In this document: piece after piece, positions 35,008-47,227 of the stretch
Layout of the letters: each line of letters begins with the position of its first letter
How positions within the stretch are numbered: the first letter of the stretch is position 1
DNA from: Gymnopus androsaceus JB14
Lineage: Eukaryota; Basidiomycota; Agaricomycetes; Agaricales; Omphalotaceae
Reading direction: 5' to 3'
Length of the DNA: 64,000 bases
Assembly: GCA_009733575.1 (NCBI GenBank)
Contig: ML769403.1
Span: 186,001-250,000 of the forward strand
The notes under the pieces: model-generated
What the model was told of the DNA's origin: nothing
Database searches by the model: none
The model's input: only the letters and a program-made list of their open reading frames with translations
Program-made: the position numbers and the translations under genes

Positions 35008-36188
35008 GTTTCGGAATTACAGCAGATAGTTAAGGTATTACAGAAGCATGGAACGCAGAATAGAGTTGAACTCGAAGGGAAGGTCAGCAGAGTGAGGCCA
35101 ATTGCCGACATCAGCCGCGGCACCGGAATTTTTGATTGCCGAATTCAGCCTCTCCTTACATTCTCCTTGCATTGTGGTCTGCAGCAATCCTGATAAGCAG
35201 CTGGCGAGATAATACTGATCCCAATGTAACAACATATCGCCCTCAACATCCAAAGATTCAAGAGCGGGTCAATACTGATAGGGGTTGGCGTAGTACGGAC
35301 TACTTGCAGATTACCCTAGATTACCAAACTAGGGTAACTCGGTCCTAGAAATGGGGTATTCAAGGGGTATTAGATTTAGCACTGTATAAACTTAGGTTGG
35401 GCCAATGCAATTCCGGCGTTCCAACTGGGAATAACCATGAAAATGTAATCTTGAGTAAGTATCATACACCACTCAGGCTGACAATCTAAGCATTGCGCTA
35501 CAGTACTAGTGTGGTATCAGTCTAATAATGGCTATTTTGTTTTGGAAAAATTGGTCCAGAGCGAACAAAAATACTCTCGAGGGTTCTCGAGCGATCAAGT
35601 GCATAAAATATCAGTTGTGATAGGTTGAGAACCATTGAGGACGTGAATCTTGTTTTCGATGGCTCTGGCTCGATCTCAGGGTCCGAACTTTTCACCTCTT
35701 TTCACTCAGCCGCGCGTTAGCCGCGGCACTGTGGAATCCTTCCGTCTTAATGCTGATCCCCAGCAACACAGTATATGATCTCCTCAACGTCCAAAGATTC
35801 AACACTGATCATGATTCGTTGCATGTCAACCCGGAATAACCGTGAAAACGTAATCTTGAGGACTACACCATTGCTACACCAAGCGGTGCACTAGTGTGGA
35901 GTGACAATGGAACGTTCGAAAATTTCGCACAACGACCCTTTCATGCTCTTAATTTCTTTGACCTGAGCTAGGGCACAAAGCTCTGTGAACGTTGATCCTC
36001 CAAAAGGTTAGTTCGATTTTCCCTTCCACGGGTTGCTTGACACAAGTCCATCTTCCGTCACTCCGGCGTTGAGCGCAGTCCAGACCCCGCTGATAAAGTT
36101 TCATAGTTCCTTGTCAATCTATATATGTAGGATCCACATTCAAATATTTCCTACAAAATACGACCTCTCGTCCTCGTCAAATCCCCCC
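35008..36188. repeat. intergenic with a diverged internal duplication
   Basis: Blocks at 35112, 35211-35262 and 35416-35452 recur in the same order at 35720, 35745-35800 and 35825-35861 (shared CCAAAGATTCAA, GTAATCTTGAG, GGAATAACC). No gene. A TATA-like TATATAT at 36120-36126 lies about 65 bp before the next ATG. Confidence 0.5.
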
Positions 36189-37916
36189 ATGGTGGGGACA
36201 AAGTGAGTTACATTCTTTGTTCCAGTTCCATTCCTCACTTTCGTAGTTATCTCGAGTATGAGATCCAATATGCTAGTATTGGTAAGCTCATACTACCTCC
36301 CCTTACTTGAATTTGAACGGCCTTTCCAGTGCTCATCTGGTACGACTGGATTCTAATGCTGCCCATGGAAATCAAGTATATCTGGGGAGCGAGAATTCGA
36401 ATATCGACCCTCATTTACATTCTCTGTCACTACGCTCTCTTAGCCAACATATTGTATCTCCTCGCCATCTCCCATGTTTTCACAGACAGCCTTAGGTCAG
36501 GTAAGTGACCCAGTGCGATTTGAATGACTCGGACGCTTCTACATATTTTTGACTGACATGCTTTAATTATGCTCGGACAGTTCCAACCTCCGAAAATCTG
36601 ACATTGTCAACTGATATCAAAACAGTTGTAATATTTGGTACAAGGTCATTGGCGCGCTGAGCGTTTTGGGCCGCGCAGCTATCATATGTCCGTCCTTTGA
36701 TATATCTTCGACGTGTTGAACGGCGCTCTGACGCTGAAATCGTTGTCTGTGATTTTTATCTTTCCAACGACACAGACTCTTTCATAGCGCGAACGTATGC
36801 AGTTTGGGGACAAAAATGGATTGTATACGCTTATCTCGCAACCCTGGGTATTGTATGTATCGGCCTAGACATAGTGAGCCCATGTCTTAATGTCACTTCC
36901 GAGTCGTACGCTCATCGAGTTCTATGTAGGCACACGTACCTGGTTTGAGATGCGTTGGCTCGTCAACTATCCCAATGTGAGTCCATAAGAGTACTAGTAT
37001 GTTGTTCTTTCCTGGACTTGCAGTACTAATATACGTGTTTTTACCAGAGGTATTTATGTATATCGTCAAGTTCCTTGTCGGATTCTTTACCTACTCTTTA
37101 GCGAACGACCTCCTCTCGATATTGATGGTCATTTTCGAGTTTTCTTCTGCAATCTTAGTTTCCGTACGATGTATCCAGACATTCAAAGAACGTAGGCGCG
37201 CTCCGAACACTGATGGTCGACCGAGACGAGGGTTTTGGAATCTAACATTTGAGCAAGGTGAGCTCGAGTAATATGCTTCAGCTGCCAAGATAAGCTGTGA
37301 CACGTTCTTTCAGCGATTCTATACTTCTGGTTCTTTTCGTTTAGAATTCACTCCAACATACCTTTCGCTCAAACGAATTCTAGCTTCATGTCGATTTTTA
37401 CAACAGCGTCTGTGATTTTAAATTTTGTACGTTTTCTCTTCCAGAGTTTCTTCAAAACCAACTGATCGTCTTTTCAGCGTGCTCCAGTAAGAAAGAAAGA
37501 CCTTCACGCATACATTCGTTGTACATTCGAGCTCATTTCAACTATAGGCTGGGTTCTATCAGCGTCTCTTGAACGCCTTCACACTACCGTAGATTAATTC
37601 TCTCCGGGGTCTGGCTTTATAGCTAGCATTGACCTTCCTCTCATAGACTCTCCGGCCTCTTAACCTCCCGTTTCATACTACACCTCCGAAAACGCGAGCA
37701 CGATCTCGCAGCTCTCGGGCACGTTTCCCGAGTCGCAACAAGGAATTCAGCCGCAGAAGGAGGAGGATATTATCCACCATTATCGATCCAGATTTCGGAT
37801 CCGAATGGGATCCTGTCGAAGGCGATGGTTTGGAAAGGGGAGGAAGGGGAGGAAATCATGACCGTGACCCAGTGGATTCAGAGTGGGGTTTGGGGATTTC
37901 CGAGGTTGATAGATAA
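36189..37916 (+). CDS. DUF6533 seven-helix membrane protein, copy 1
   Basis: Multi-pass membrane protein of the large agaricomycete DUF6533 family, function unknown. Spliced start MVGTN-YLEYEIQYASIVLI-WYDWILMLPMEIKYIW is the diagnostic N-terminus. Further helices: STLIYILCHYALLANILYLL, WYKVIGALSVLGRAAI, ARTYAVWGQKWIVYAYLATL, FLVGFFTYSLANDLLSILMV, FEFSSAILVSVRCIQTFK, and after several short introns FMSIFTTASVILNF, FYQRLLNAFTLP and LTSRFILHLRKREHDLAALG. Relative to copy 2, one A is missing near 37771, so the shared tail (STIIDPDFGSEW...SEVDR) is shifted; the end given assumes that frame, while the printed frame would run to 37929. Confidence 0.75.
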
Positions 37917-38957
37917 CAACATTGTATAATCATAATCATAGGAAATCACAGCAATAGCACAGTAACATACACACCTGTAAATTCATTTTGAAACAGCCAC
38001 ATGTACAATTTGGCTTTCAGGGAACCAAGAAGGGTGTGACTGTCTGCCTCCAGAGGCTGCTTCAACGAGTATCATCTCGCAAAGATCCAGCAACCAGCCA
38101 AGACAAAGATGTCTGTCAGCATCTGATGAGTACAGCCTTAGTAGAGGGTGTAGCAAGCGTACCTTCGTGCAACCTTCGTGGCGCTTGAGCTTCACATTGA
38201 AGTACAGGCAAAATACACATCCTGACGATTAAACCAGAAAATCAGACGCGGACCATACATAGTGAATACAGCATCCACCTATGGAGACGGCAGAATTACC
38301 AAAAGCCCAACTGGTGAGCATGCTGCTGATTCAGCCGGGACTAAGTACGACTCTAAGTTGGATCAGAGTCAGGTAAGAGCACCGGTTGGACCTTGCCCCC
38401 AGTCAACATCTGAAAAACATATTGAGGACTCTAAAACTGCGGAGAAATTCCTGTCGGAGTCAAAGTGGGAAGACATGTCTCGTGCACTGATAGGCACCGA
38501 TTAAATCGCGTCTAATGTCCCCAGCGCTGTATCCATCTGTTGGGAAGGAAGGAAGAAAGTTTGTTTATTACAAGGCATGGACCAAGAACTGAAAGCCGGT
38601 GATCTAGAGAATTATCCAATGCGGCACTAGCAAGGGAACTCCGGGGCGTCCATGATGAAACGGGACGAGCTCGCTGCTGGCGCCGCCGCTGCTGTAGATC
38701 CCAATCCCATCATGGAAAATACAAAATATACAGGTAATTATACTCTACAAGTTGAGAATGACAGGTGTCAGAATGGCCGACCTACAGCAATCTACAGGAT
38801 CTCATATTTAGGACCTTACTATAGCTTTCTATAGTAAGTACTATACAATGCTGTGGCTGCTATGGGTCACTACTATAAGATACTATACTCACTATAGCAT
38901 TCACCCAGGTTTTGCTGGTGAATGCAGGTCCTCTCCGCGTTATTGTCAAATCCTAAA
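37917..38957. other. spacer between DUF6533 copies
   Basis: 37980-38200 is alignable with 40690-40900 downstream of copy 2, so it is part of the duplicated unit. 38820-38910 is a palindrome-rich ACTATAG/CTATAGT stretch. No gene supported. Confidence 0.5.
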
Positions 38958-40645
38958 ATGGCGGGGATAAAGTGAGTATATGCATTCTTTATTTCAGTTC
39001 CATTCCTCACTTTGGTTTGAATCATAGTTATCTCGAGTATGAGATCCAATACGCTAGTATTGGTGAGTTCATACTACCTCCCCTTACTTGGAATTTGAAC
39101 GACCTTTCCAGTGCTCATCTGGTATGACTGGATTCTAATGCTGCCCATGGAAATCAAATATATCTGGGGAGCAAAAATCCGAGTATCGACCGTCATTTAC
39201 ATCCTATGTCACTACGCTCTCTTAGCCAATATATTGTATATCCTCGCCATCTCCAATGCTTTCACAGACAGCCTCAGGTCAGGTAAGTGACCCAGCACGA
39301 TTTGGATGATACTTTTACATATCCTGACGAACTTTAATTATGCTCTGACAGTTCCAGCCTCTGCAAACCTGTCATTCTCAATTATTCTGAACATTTTCAC
39401 TTCGGAACAGTTGTGATACTTGGTACAAGATCATTGGCGCGTTGAGCGTCTTGGGCCGCACAGCTATCCTATGTCCGTCTTTTGCGTCGACGTGGTGAAA
39501 GGCCCACTGACGGTGTGATTTTGTCTTGACATCTACATAGATACTTTCATAGCGCGAACGTATGCAGTTTGGAGACAAAACCGGATTGCATACGCTTATC
39601 TCGCAACCCTGGGTATTATATGTATCGGCCTGGACATAGTGAGCCCATGTCTCGATGTCACTTCCGAGTCGTACCCGCTCATCGAATAATATGTAGGCAC
39701 ATGTACCTGGCTTGAGTTGCGTGGGCTCGTCAACCATCCCAATGTGAGTCCATAGTATCTTCTTCTTTCTTTGAATGCTAATATACGCGTGCTTATCAGA
39801 GGTATTTATGTATATCGTCAACTTCCTTGTCGGATTCTTTACCTACCCTTTAGCGAACGACCTCCTCTCGATATTAATGGTCATTTTCGAGTTTTCTTCC
39901 GCAATTCTAGTTTCCGTGCGATGTATCCAAACATTCAAAGAACTTAGGCGCGCTGACGGTCGACCGAGACGAGGATTTTGGGATTTACACTTTGAGCAAG
40001 GTGAGCTCGAGTAATACTAGATGCTTCAGCCGCCAAAACAAGTTGTGACACGTTCTTTCAGCAATTCTATACTTCAGGTGCTTTCCGTTTAGAATTTACT
40101 CCAACGTGCCTTTGGCTCAAATGAATTCTAGCTTCATTTCGATTTTTACAACAGCGTCTGTGATTTTAGATTTTGTACGTTTTCTCTTCGAGGCGTTTCT
40201 TCAAAACCAACTGATCGTCTTTTCAGCGTGCTTCAGTGAGAAAGAAATACCTTCACGTATACTTTCGAGCTCATTTCAACTGCTATAGGCTGGATTTTAT
40301 CAGCGTCTTTTGAACGCCCTCACACTACCGTAGGTTAATTCTCTCCAGGGCCTGGCTTATAGCTAGCATTAACCTTCCTCTCACAGACTCTCCGGCCTCT
40401 TAACCTCCCGTTTCATATTATACCTCCGAAAATGTGACGATCTCGCAGCTCTCGGGCTCGGGTCCCAAGTCGCAACAAGGAATTCAGCCGCAGAAGGAGG
40501 AGGAATATTATCTACCATTATCAATCCAGATTTCGGATCCGAATGGGGTCCTGTCGATGTCGATGGTTTGGAAAGGGCCAGGAGGGGAGGAAATTATGAC
40601 CATGACCTAGAGGGGGGTATGGAGATTTCCGAAATTGATAGGTAG
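38958..40645 (+). CDS. DUF6533 seven-helix membrane protein, copy 2
   Basis: Tandem paralogue 2769 bp downstream of copy 1. Start MAGIN-YLEYEIQYASIVLI-WYDWILMLPMEIKYIW, then STVIYILCHYALLANILYIL, WYKIIGALSVLGRTAIL, ARTYAVWRQNRIAYAYLATL, FLVGFFTYPLANDLLSILMV and FEFSSAILVSVRCIQTFK, with GRPRRGFWDLHFEQ before the last helices. The tail continues LTSRFILYLRKCDDLAALG and STIINPDFGSEWGPV to the stop at 40643-40645 without the base loss seen in copy 1. This copy therefore looks the more complete. The exon between the fifth helix and the EVFMYIV segment is uncertain in both copies. Confidence 0.75.
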
Positions 40646-41196
40646 CAATATATAATCATAATCATAGGAAATCATAGCAATAGTATAGTAACATAGCAAG
40701 CACCTTTAAACAGCCATGCTATACAGTCTCAACCACGCGGCCTTCAAGGAACCAAGAATGCTGGTCTACTCTTTACTGAGTTTTCTATCGCAAAGTCCAG
40801 CCTAGACAAAGATGTCTGTCAGTATCTGTCAAGTACAGCCTTAGAGGGATATTAACAAGCCTACCTTCGTTGCGCTTGAGTCGCACCTTTCATATTGAAG
40901 TACAGGCGAAATGCACATCCTGTCGATTAAACCAAAAAATCAGACGCGGTCCATACATAGAGTGAATACAACATCCACCTAAGGAGACGGCAGAGTTACG
41001 AACGCCCAAATGGTGAGCATGCTGTTGATTTCAGCCGGGACGGACTCTGAATTGGATCAGAGTCAGTAATGATCAGTAAGCCCAGGGTAAGAGCACTGGT
41101 ACTTGGACCGAGCTCTCAGTCAACATCTGAAATGCTGCTTGACCCAGTTTGAGTGGGGATGAAAAGCAAAGTGAAAACAGATATAGCATCGCAAGA

Positions 41197-42148
41197 TCAA
41201 CCTAACGCATTCAGGTCTAGTTGGTGATATTTCGCCAATTCATGCAACAGAGAAGCTCGTTGCTGTAAAAGAGCAACAGTTCGTGCTTGTGGATCTGGAT
41301 CGAAAAGCTCGGATAGTGCAATCAAGTCCTGCTGAAACCATTGGTGAGCACATGAAAATCTCTGAAAACATTTATTACACACCTCATTCGGAACAAGGGC
41401 TTTTATCGGTTCTTGAAGCTGCAATTGCTCAATGTTCGATTAAGTTCAAATGAGCTTATCTCGAAATCTTCGTCGACCGGTTGTATATAGCCAGAATATC
41501 GCACAAAGGGCTCAGAGGACCCAATATGGTCCTGCTGCAAAAGGAGACGCTATTTCGTGAATGCATTGCGGTATCCTTGGTGAAGTAATGATAGGCGATA
41601 ATGGTGATAGAGATGAAGTAGAAGGAGCTTGGAATGAGCGCAGGTGATCAAAGTCGTGTAGACTGGTGCTCGTGTCTGCAGTCGTGGGCGACGACGATGA
41701 GCGGAGAGAAGTCGAGGTCTCCGGAGCAGTAGAAGGAGTGAGGCGCCACGCTTGAAGCTCTCTGGCTGCTCTGGTTTCATCTACAAGGCCGCATTCTCGT
41801 CCGATCCAGCACAACATCTCTCCCACATAAACAACCTCGTCCCAGTTTCCATTAGCCAGTTTTCTAGGATCGATTCTGTTCAAACCAACATCTCTCTTCA
41901 AGATATCGGTCTCTATTACTCCTAGAAAGATCTTCATGCACTGAATTTCGGCATTTTTCGAGTGCTGGGATCTAGAAGACAGGGCAGTTCGAAGTTCAGG
42001 TGGAAGCGGAAGTCGATAAGATAGAATGGATTCGAGAACAGCCTAACAAAAGCGACGGTGTAAGATCTGCAGGTGACTGAAGAGCGATAGGAAGCTGCAA
42101 TGCCTGGAGCAGAATACCAAGTTCATCGACCAAGTCGGAAGAACTCAT
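41197..42148 (-). CDS. DUF5745-like protein
   Basis: Fungal protein with an N-terminal helical domain I associate with DUF5745; role unknown. Start MSSSDLVDELGILLQALQLP (ATG at 42148), then AVLESILSYRLPLPPELR, NAEIQCMKIFLGVIETDILK, VGLNRIDPRKLANGNWDEVV and GEMLCWIGRECGL, a Ser/Thr-rich linker, and a C-terminal helical part QEPIKALVPNE (intron) QDLIALSELFDPDPQARTVA, LLQQRASLLHELAKYHQLDL. Frame breaks of one base near 42047 (GG in TTAGGCT) and near 41437 (TT) separate well-conserved segments; both are in short homopolymers. The family link is from memory of the DPRKLANG...DEVV...WIGR pattern. Confidence 0.65.
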
Positions 42149-42635
42149 GGTTGTTGATTGATGGGTTAGTGTGAGAAATATCAAAGCTGGCAATATGGAC
42201 CAAATATGGACACTGTATGCCGAAAGGTTTTCTTCAACGCATACAGATTCGTGAGATTCGTGGAGTATACACATATATTAAGTACTGGAAAAGATGTCCG
42301 TATTATAATTGGTCAATTGATATTAGTAACCGCGGCGCTCGAATGCGTGCGCGCAAGATTGTCGCGTCGTTCAAGATAGTAGGTCAATTAAAGCCAGGCC
42401 GCTGTAGCTTTGGTGAATTATCTATCGCGTATGCTCATAACAAGATCATACCTATGAGAAAATTCATGCATGCAGATGCGATTTTTCCTTCAAGTATTCT
42501 AAGTGTGCGAGTCGCATCATCAGACTCTGGTTGCATCGAAACTAATAATGCAAGTACTCGCCTAGGTTGCTCAACTTGAGGAAAAAAGACACTGGTTGAA
42601 TTTAAGATCAGCTTTCAACACCCAAAAACACTTTC
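42149..42635. other. intergenic
   Basis: A plus-strand frame of 120 codons (42217-42579) is open but unlike any family I know. Otherwise nothing is seen. Confidence 0.4.
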
Positions 42636-45369
42636 TTACATGTTGAACCAAGCCTACTCTATGGTCAGCTTTTCTTTGCTTGTTGGTAAAGCACGCGCAC
42701 CTGAACAACATATCCAGCAGAATCACATGCCGCAATCATAAATGCACGCTCTAAACGAAAAATAAATTAGAAACTTTAGGAAAAACGGAACGAAAACGTT
42801 ACTCTCGCTGTCGTGGCCATTGAGCTCATTTACCCAAGCTATCACCAGACCAGAACAAGCAACCAGCGACCATGGTCTGTATATAAATAAGCTTTTAAAG
42901 CTCAGTAGTATGAATTGTGATAAAAACCATGTAATACAATGCCCATCTTGCGGCAATGTGTATAGAGGGGAGAAACTGCGAGAGCAATGAATACCGCCCC
43001 GGTCCAAAGCTGTTGAGAAAAGAGTCAATGTTCCAGTTCCACAACATTGACTAGGAGACGTACGGTTGCTACGGCTATCGGAGCCCACCGTACACGCATG
43101 ATATCAGGCCACCATGCCCACACCAAGGCTAAAAAAAATCTTCAACTTGAACGAAACACTGGGCCAATGAACTGAGGACTCAACTGGCAATAACTTGTAC
43201 AACGTTAATACCCAACGGGTATAGGTTAATTTGACCGACTGTGTAGACTTGATTTTCCGGAGTGTTGATACTCTGTAACCAGAATATCATCGAAGCACCA
43301 ACTCCAAATCCATCGGAGATCTGCAATATAAACTCAGAATGGCTAGGATTGAGTTCAATACACCCCGGTGGAATGAGTGATTATCGCATGAAATTGTTTA
43401 GGAAATTTGTGGAATAAAAGATAACATTTTTCGTTGAGAATTTCTTCCGAAAAAGGACATCTTTTGCACTGGAAAAAAATTGAAAGATAAGATATGTATT
43501 GCAGCTGTAATCTATTTTCTTTTTCATTCAAGATTGCTTAGCTTTCGCACTCGAAAAAGTTTAAGGCACACTTCAATTCAGTTTTGCAAATAACCATATG
43601 GCAACTCAATGGAAAACGCCACTAAACTTTCCCGAGCGCAAAAGTTGATCAATTGAAAGTGAAAAAGGGAATAGATTACAGCTGAAAAATATATCTTATC
43701 TCTCAATTTTTTTCCAGCGCGAAAGATGTCCTTTTTCGGACGAGATTCTCAATGAAAAAAGTTATCTGTTACCCCACAAATCTCCTAAAGAATTTCACGC
43801 GATAATCACTCATTCCACCGGGGTGATAGATGATGTTACCAGAATGTAAACTATTGTCCCAATCAAAGCTGGTCAATAAGGACAGTGTAAGTGACGCACA
43901 AGGGACAAGCACGTATATGTGCCATGTCTTGAAGAAATTGAGAACCTGTAATATCGGCAATGCAGGAGCGGCATGAGGGACGACGTAGAGTGTTAGATGG
44001 GATCGCCCACCTTGGCTTTTGTAAACTTTGCAGGAGGTTTCCTACCAATCTCATCCATGCGTTTTCGTGCCAACTTCAACTGGGACTCGCTATATAAGAA
44101 CGAGGGTTGTGTATTGTGCGCAAGTTCGGCATAATCAAGAAACCTAGAATGGCTATAGGGAGTGTAATAACGGTGTCGAGAATGAAGAGCCCTATGGAAG
44201 TGTCAATAGCGGACTTGGTACTAGGGGAAAAACACAACATTTCCACGCCGGTAAGCCATATACTCCATTGAGCCGAGCGTATGCAGCCTATCACAGAGGC
44301 CAGTAAGTAAAATTCACTGAAAAAAAGGTATATGCAGTAATCTCGCCGTTTGAAGAAAGCCACTGAACATAGGGCCTATAGCATTGGCGCACTGAAACAG
44401 AAGTGAAGCGAGTTGTTGGTACTCAAAGGTTTGATATGTACCGTAAAGATACAGGATCGTTTTCCTATCTCATCTCCCTTGTACCAGCCCCCGATAATAT
44501 ATTGAATTCCAGGAAAGAATGTCGATTCAGCTAAGCCTTTGGAAAAGCGTAAGAGGCACTGTTCATTGATCGATAACTGAATTCTCACCGACAAAGAAAC
44601 GGATGACAATGAGATGAGTCGCGTTCTTTGATGTACATAAAATTATGGTTAAGACGCTCCAGAGTAGCTCCATCGAAGGTATTTGTAACGAGAAATGAGA
44701 TCGATCACCTCGGTCCTAGAAGGGGGAGCTACCCAGATTGAGGGTCGGATACGGGTAATCAATAAACTGAAAAAAAAAGAGACGTAAACCTCATTACAGA
44801 CAGCGGGTGGTTTACTTACTTTGAAGGGATTTGACCAATTATGTACCCGCACGTCCATGCAGTTGTGATGTAGTTCAGGTCATTACCAGCTCTATCAGAC
44901 CATTGTTTAGTGATTTTTGCTTTGAAGATGAGAGCAGTAGCTCTTACAATTTGAGACTAAAGATACGAGAAGATGAAGTTATTCATAAGCGAGGTGAGAG
45001 GTGAGCATTTACTCCTCTTGCATGCCAGAAACGTAGGCGTTCTTCATAGACACAGTGAGATCATGAATTAGCGACGATGGAGCGTCACTCACCGTTATGT
45101 TCGACAGATCCAGAGTCGTGAAAAGGCTTGACGGTAAGGAAACAGTTATTTAAATATTGAAAAATCAACTCATTTGCTGAAATAAGATAGTATGGCGTAA
45201 GTAAGAAGACAAGCATCCAGCGTTTTGAGGAATTTCCGCTCTTCAGGTGATTTATCCCATGTGTCCCTGTTGAACGCAATCTAATACTACTAGAGCCAGC
45301 AAGCTCAAGGAAAGCTTACCAGAGATAGCTTCGGAGCGGCTTGTGTTGTTTTTCTTCCTGCTCAAGCAT
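42636..45369 (-). pseudogene. MFS transporter, Liz1/pantothenate (Dal5-related) type, decayed
   Basis: Start MLEQEEKQHKPLRSYL (ATG at 45367-45369), then DTWDKSPEERKFLKTLDACL and LTYAILSYFSK, the usual opening of Liz1/Fen2-like H+/vitamin symporters. After that point stops and shifts appear where WVDFSNINN is expected. Later segments remain readable: FSKGLAESTFFPGIQYIIGG, WYKGDEIGKRS, TVITLPIAILGFLIMP, LARKRMDEIGRKPPAKF, NTPENQVYTVGQINLYPLGI, ALVWAWWPDIMRVRWAP, ERAFMIAACDSAGYVVQAW. It then stops (WFNM, stop at 42636-42638) well before the usual final helices. A 465-bp MITE sits inside one intron. A mixture of real decay and assembly indels is possible. Confidence 0.6.
43361..43825. mobile_element. 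intronic MITE with long terminal inverted repeats (465 bp)
   Basis: Begins CACCCCGGTGGAATGAGTGA and ends with its exact reverse complement. The arms pair over about 150 bp or more (for example AAAAAGGACATCTTT about 100 bp in from each end). Flanks are ATA on both sides (43358-43360 and 43826-43828), a 2-3 bp TA-containing duplication, as for Tc1/mariner- or Harbinger-like elements. No coding capacity. On the minus strand it lies between a GTAACA donor and a TTATATTGCAG acceptor, so splicing could remove it. Confidence 0.85.
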
Positions 45370-46042
45370 GTCGGTTTTGACGTTGAAGAGTTAGGACGAG
45401 TTAGAGGGAGGGAGGAAAGAATAGAGGAGCTCTAGTAAGATATGGGCGATGAGCCGAACAGAATGCAAATTGAGTGGAGTCTGGAGATGAAATCCTAGCG
45501 ATAAGCAGGCAAAGTTAAACTTGTATATAATGCCACTATTCACTTATACGTGCATGGTGCAACTGCGCTCCAGAGAAACGATATCGGCAATAGCTCTAGA
45601 AAACGGTTCATCAGACGGGAAATACCAGAAGAGCTTAGAATAACCTTTGCCGAGAAAGTTGTGTTCGCATCCCCAGCGTATACATAATGTTTTTATTTGT
45701 TGTACCGCAATGAGCTGGTGCTATGTAGGAACGAAGATAAGGCGCCCGTTGAGACATGAATACTTAGGCGCCGTTCCTACTCACTCTTAAATCCTATCAC
45801 AATCTTCAACAAAGACGGCATCACAGCAAGGTCCTCTGTGTATCTGGAACGGCTGCAGCCCCCGCTGAAGCGAATGCGACGAAAGCGTCTGGGCCAAACG
45901 ACTGGAGATTTTGTAGGTAGAAAACGCGAGCGCGTGATTTAGCATGGTATGTGATTCATTGTGAATTTTCTCAGCTTATGCTTCTTTCACTTGAACTAGC
46001 ATCTTGAACTTCAGCACCCAAACTCCATTCGATCATTATTCA
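45370..46042. other. upstream of transporter and thioesterase copy 1
   Basis: The right part (about 45740-46000) is duplicated at 46920-47190 upstream of thioesterase copy 2, including AACGGCTGCAGCC and GAATGCGACGAA. GGCGCC half-palindromes flank both copies. No gene. Confidence 0.5.
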
Positions 46043-46774
46043 ATGTTTTCGTTAGATCCAGCAACCATCTCTGGCAATGCATCCGACGACATTAAGAGAT
46101 TTCTCGCAGATCCACAGACTTCATTCAATACACTTATCGAGGGAATGTGCAAAACAACTTTCGCCGAGAGCGTCGTCAACAGAATAGTAATCTCCGAAGT
46201 TTCAGTGGCTCAGAATGCGACAGAACCGTCACGACACGAAGCCCGAGTAGTATGCCGCATTCAAGTTGCAGATGGTGTGTTTTCGCAGAACAGTATGATA
46301 CGAGTGTCTCATCGTAACGCGCTTCCCTCAGATATGGTCAACCGCCTTGGGGGCTTGCATGGAGGATGTTCGTCTCTCCTCGTCGATCTGTGCTCAACGA
46401 CGGCAATGGTAGCACTACAAATGCATCTTAGCGGGCTTCCCACAATCACAGTCTCGCAAGCCATGCATTTAATTTTTCACGCCCCTGCCGCATTGTGAGC
46501 CACCTTGTAACCTCTACAAAGTCTCCTGACTCCATTCATTACTAGAGGAGAAGACTTGCAAATCATTAATACCAGTATCTCTGTAGGAAAAAGAGTGGAA
46601 TCAGCGAAGACAGAGGTTCGCTATGTACTGAACTCTCGCCTACGCGTGCTCACTCATTTGCTTTGGATTTAGATATGGAGCACTACACGTCGGCGTCTGC
46701 TTGTGACCGGTATTCATGTGAAAATGGCACCAACTCGCAAGCCTAAGCCCGCTTTTCCAGATGCAAAGCTGTGA
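46043..46774 (+). CDS. hotdog-fold thioesterase (PaaI/ACOT13-like), copy 1
   Basis: Acyl-CoA thioesterase of the 4HBT hotdog superfamily. Start MFSLDPATISGNASDDIKRF (46043). The active-site helix is NRLGGLHGGCSSLLVDLCST: the G..HGG turn and following Asp are the family signature, with Asn just before. Then QAMHLIFHAPAAL-GEDLQIINTSISVGKR, and KTE-IWSTTRRRLLVTGIHVKM ending PDAKL at 46774. Three introns: after VAD (GTGTGTTT...CCTCAG), inside the Leu of PAAL, and after KTE (GTTCGC...TTTAG). The frame is complete. No targeting signal is evident. Confidence 0.85.
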
Positions 46775-47227
46775 CTTAAATAGTGCTTAACATGAAGCGT
46801 ACTTGTTCTTTCCTCATTCCTCTCAGTGAATGCCTGATGTTTGCTGGACCACCTTAGACCTTAGAGGAAGCTTTCATTCTCAGAAGGTATTTTCTATGTC
46901 ACGAATCAAACATGGTATAGAGTGAGGCGCCTGTTTAGATGTGAATAGGCGCCGATGGTTACACGTTCTTCTATACCAATCTTCACCAAAAACTGCAAGG
47001 TCCTCTGCGTGTCTTGAACGGCTGCAGCCTAGCTGAAACGAATGCGACGAATGCTTCCGGGCCAGACAAACTGGATTTGAACAGATAAATTTTGTAGGAA
47101 ACTTGACTTAAGTTAGAGTCGGCTGATGATGTCTAAAGCGCATGATATGTGAATTATCTCACTTCTTAAAGTTCTTTCACTGGAACTGGCAACTTCAGCA
47201 CCCAAACTCCATTCAATTTTTTAGTCG
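46775..47227. other. spacer between thioesterase copies
   Basis: Second half is the duplicated upstream region; no gene. Confidence 0.5.

Larger units (their letters stand above)
36189..41150 (+). repeat. tandem duplication of DUF6533 unit
   Basis: Units of about 2.2-2.8 kb (36189-38500 and 38958-41150) share exons, introns and several hundred bases of 3' flank (for example CAAAGATGTCTGTCAG at about 38104 and 40807). Confidence 0.75.

Noticed and set aside
43361..43825. Long inverted repeat as a terminator or structured RNA gene
   Set aside because: Defined ends, flanking short duplication and location inside an intron fit a MITE much better.
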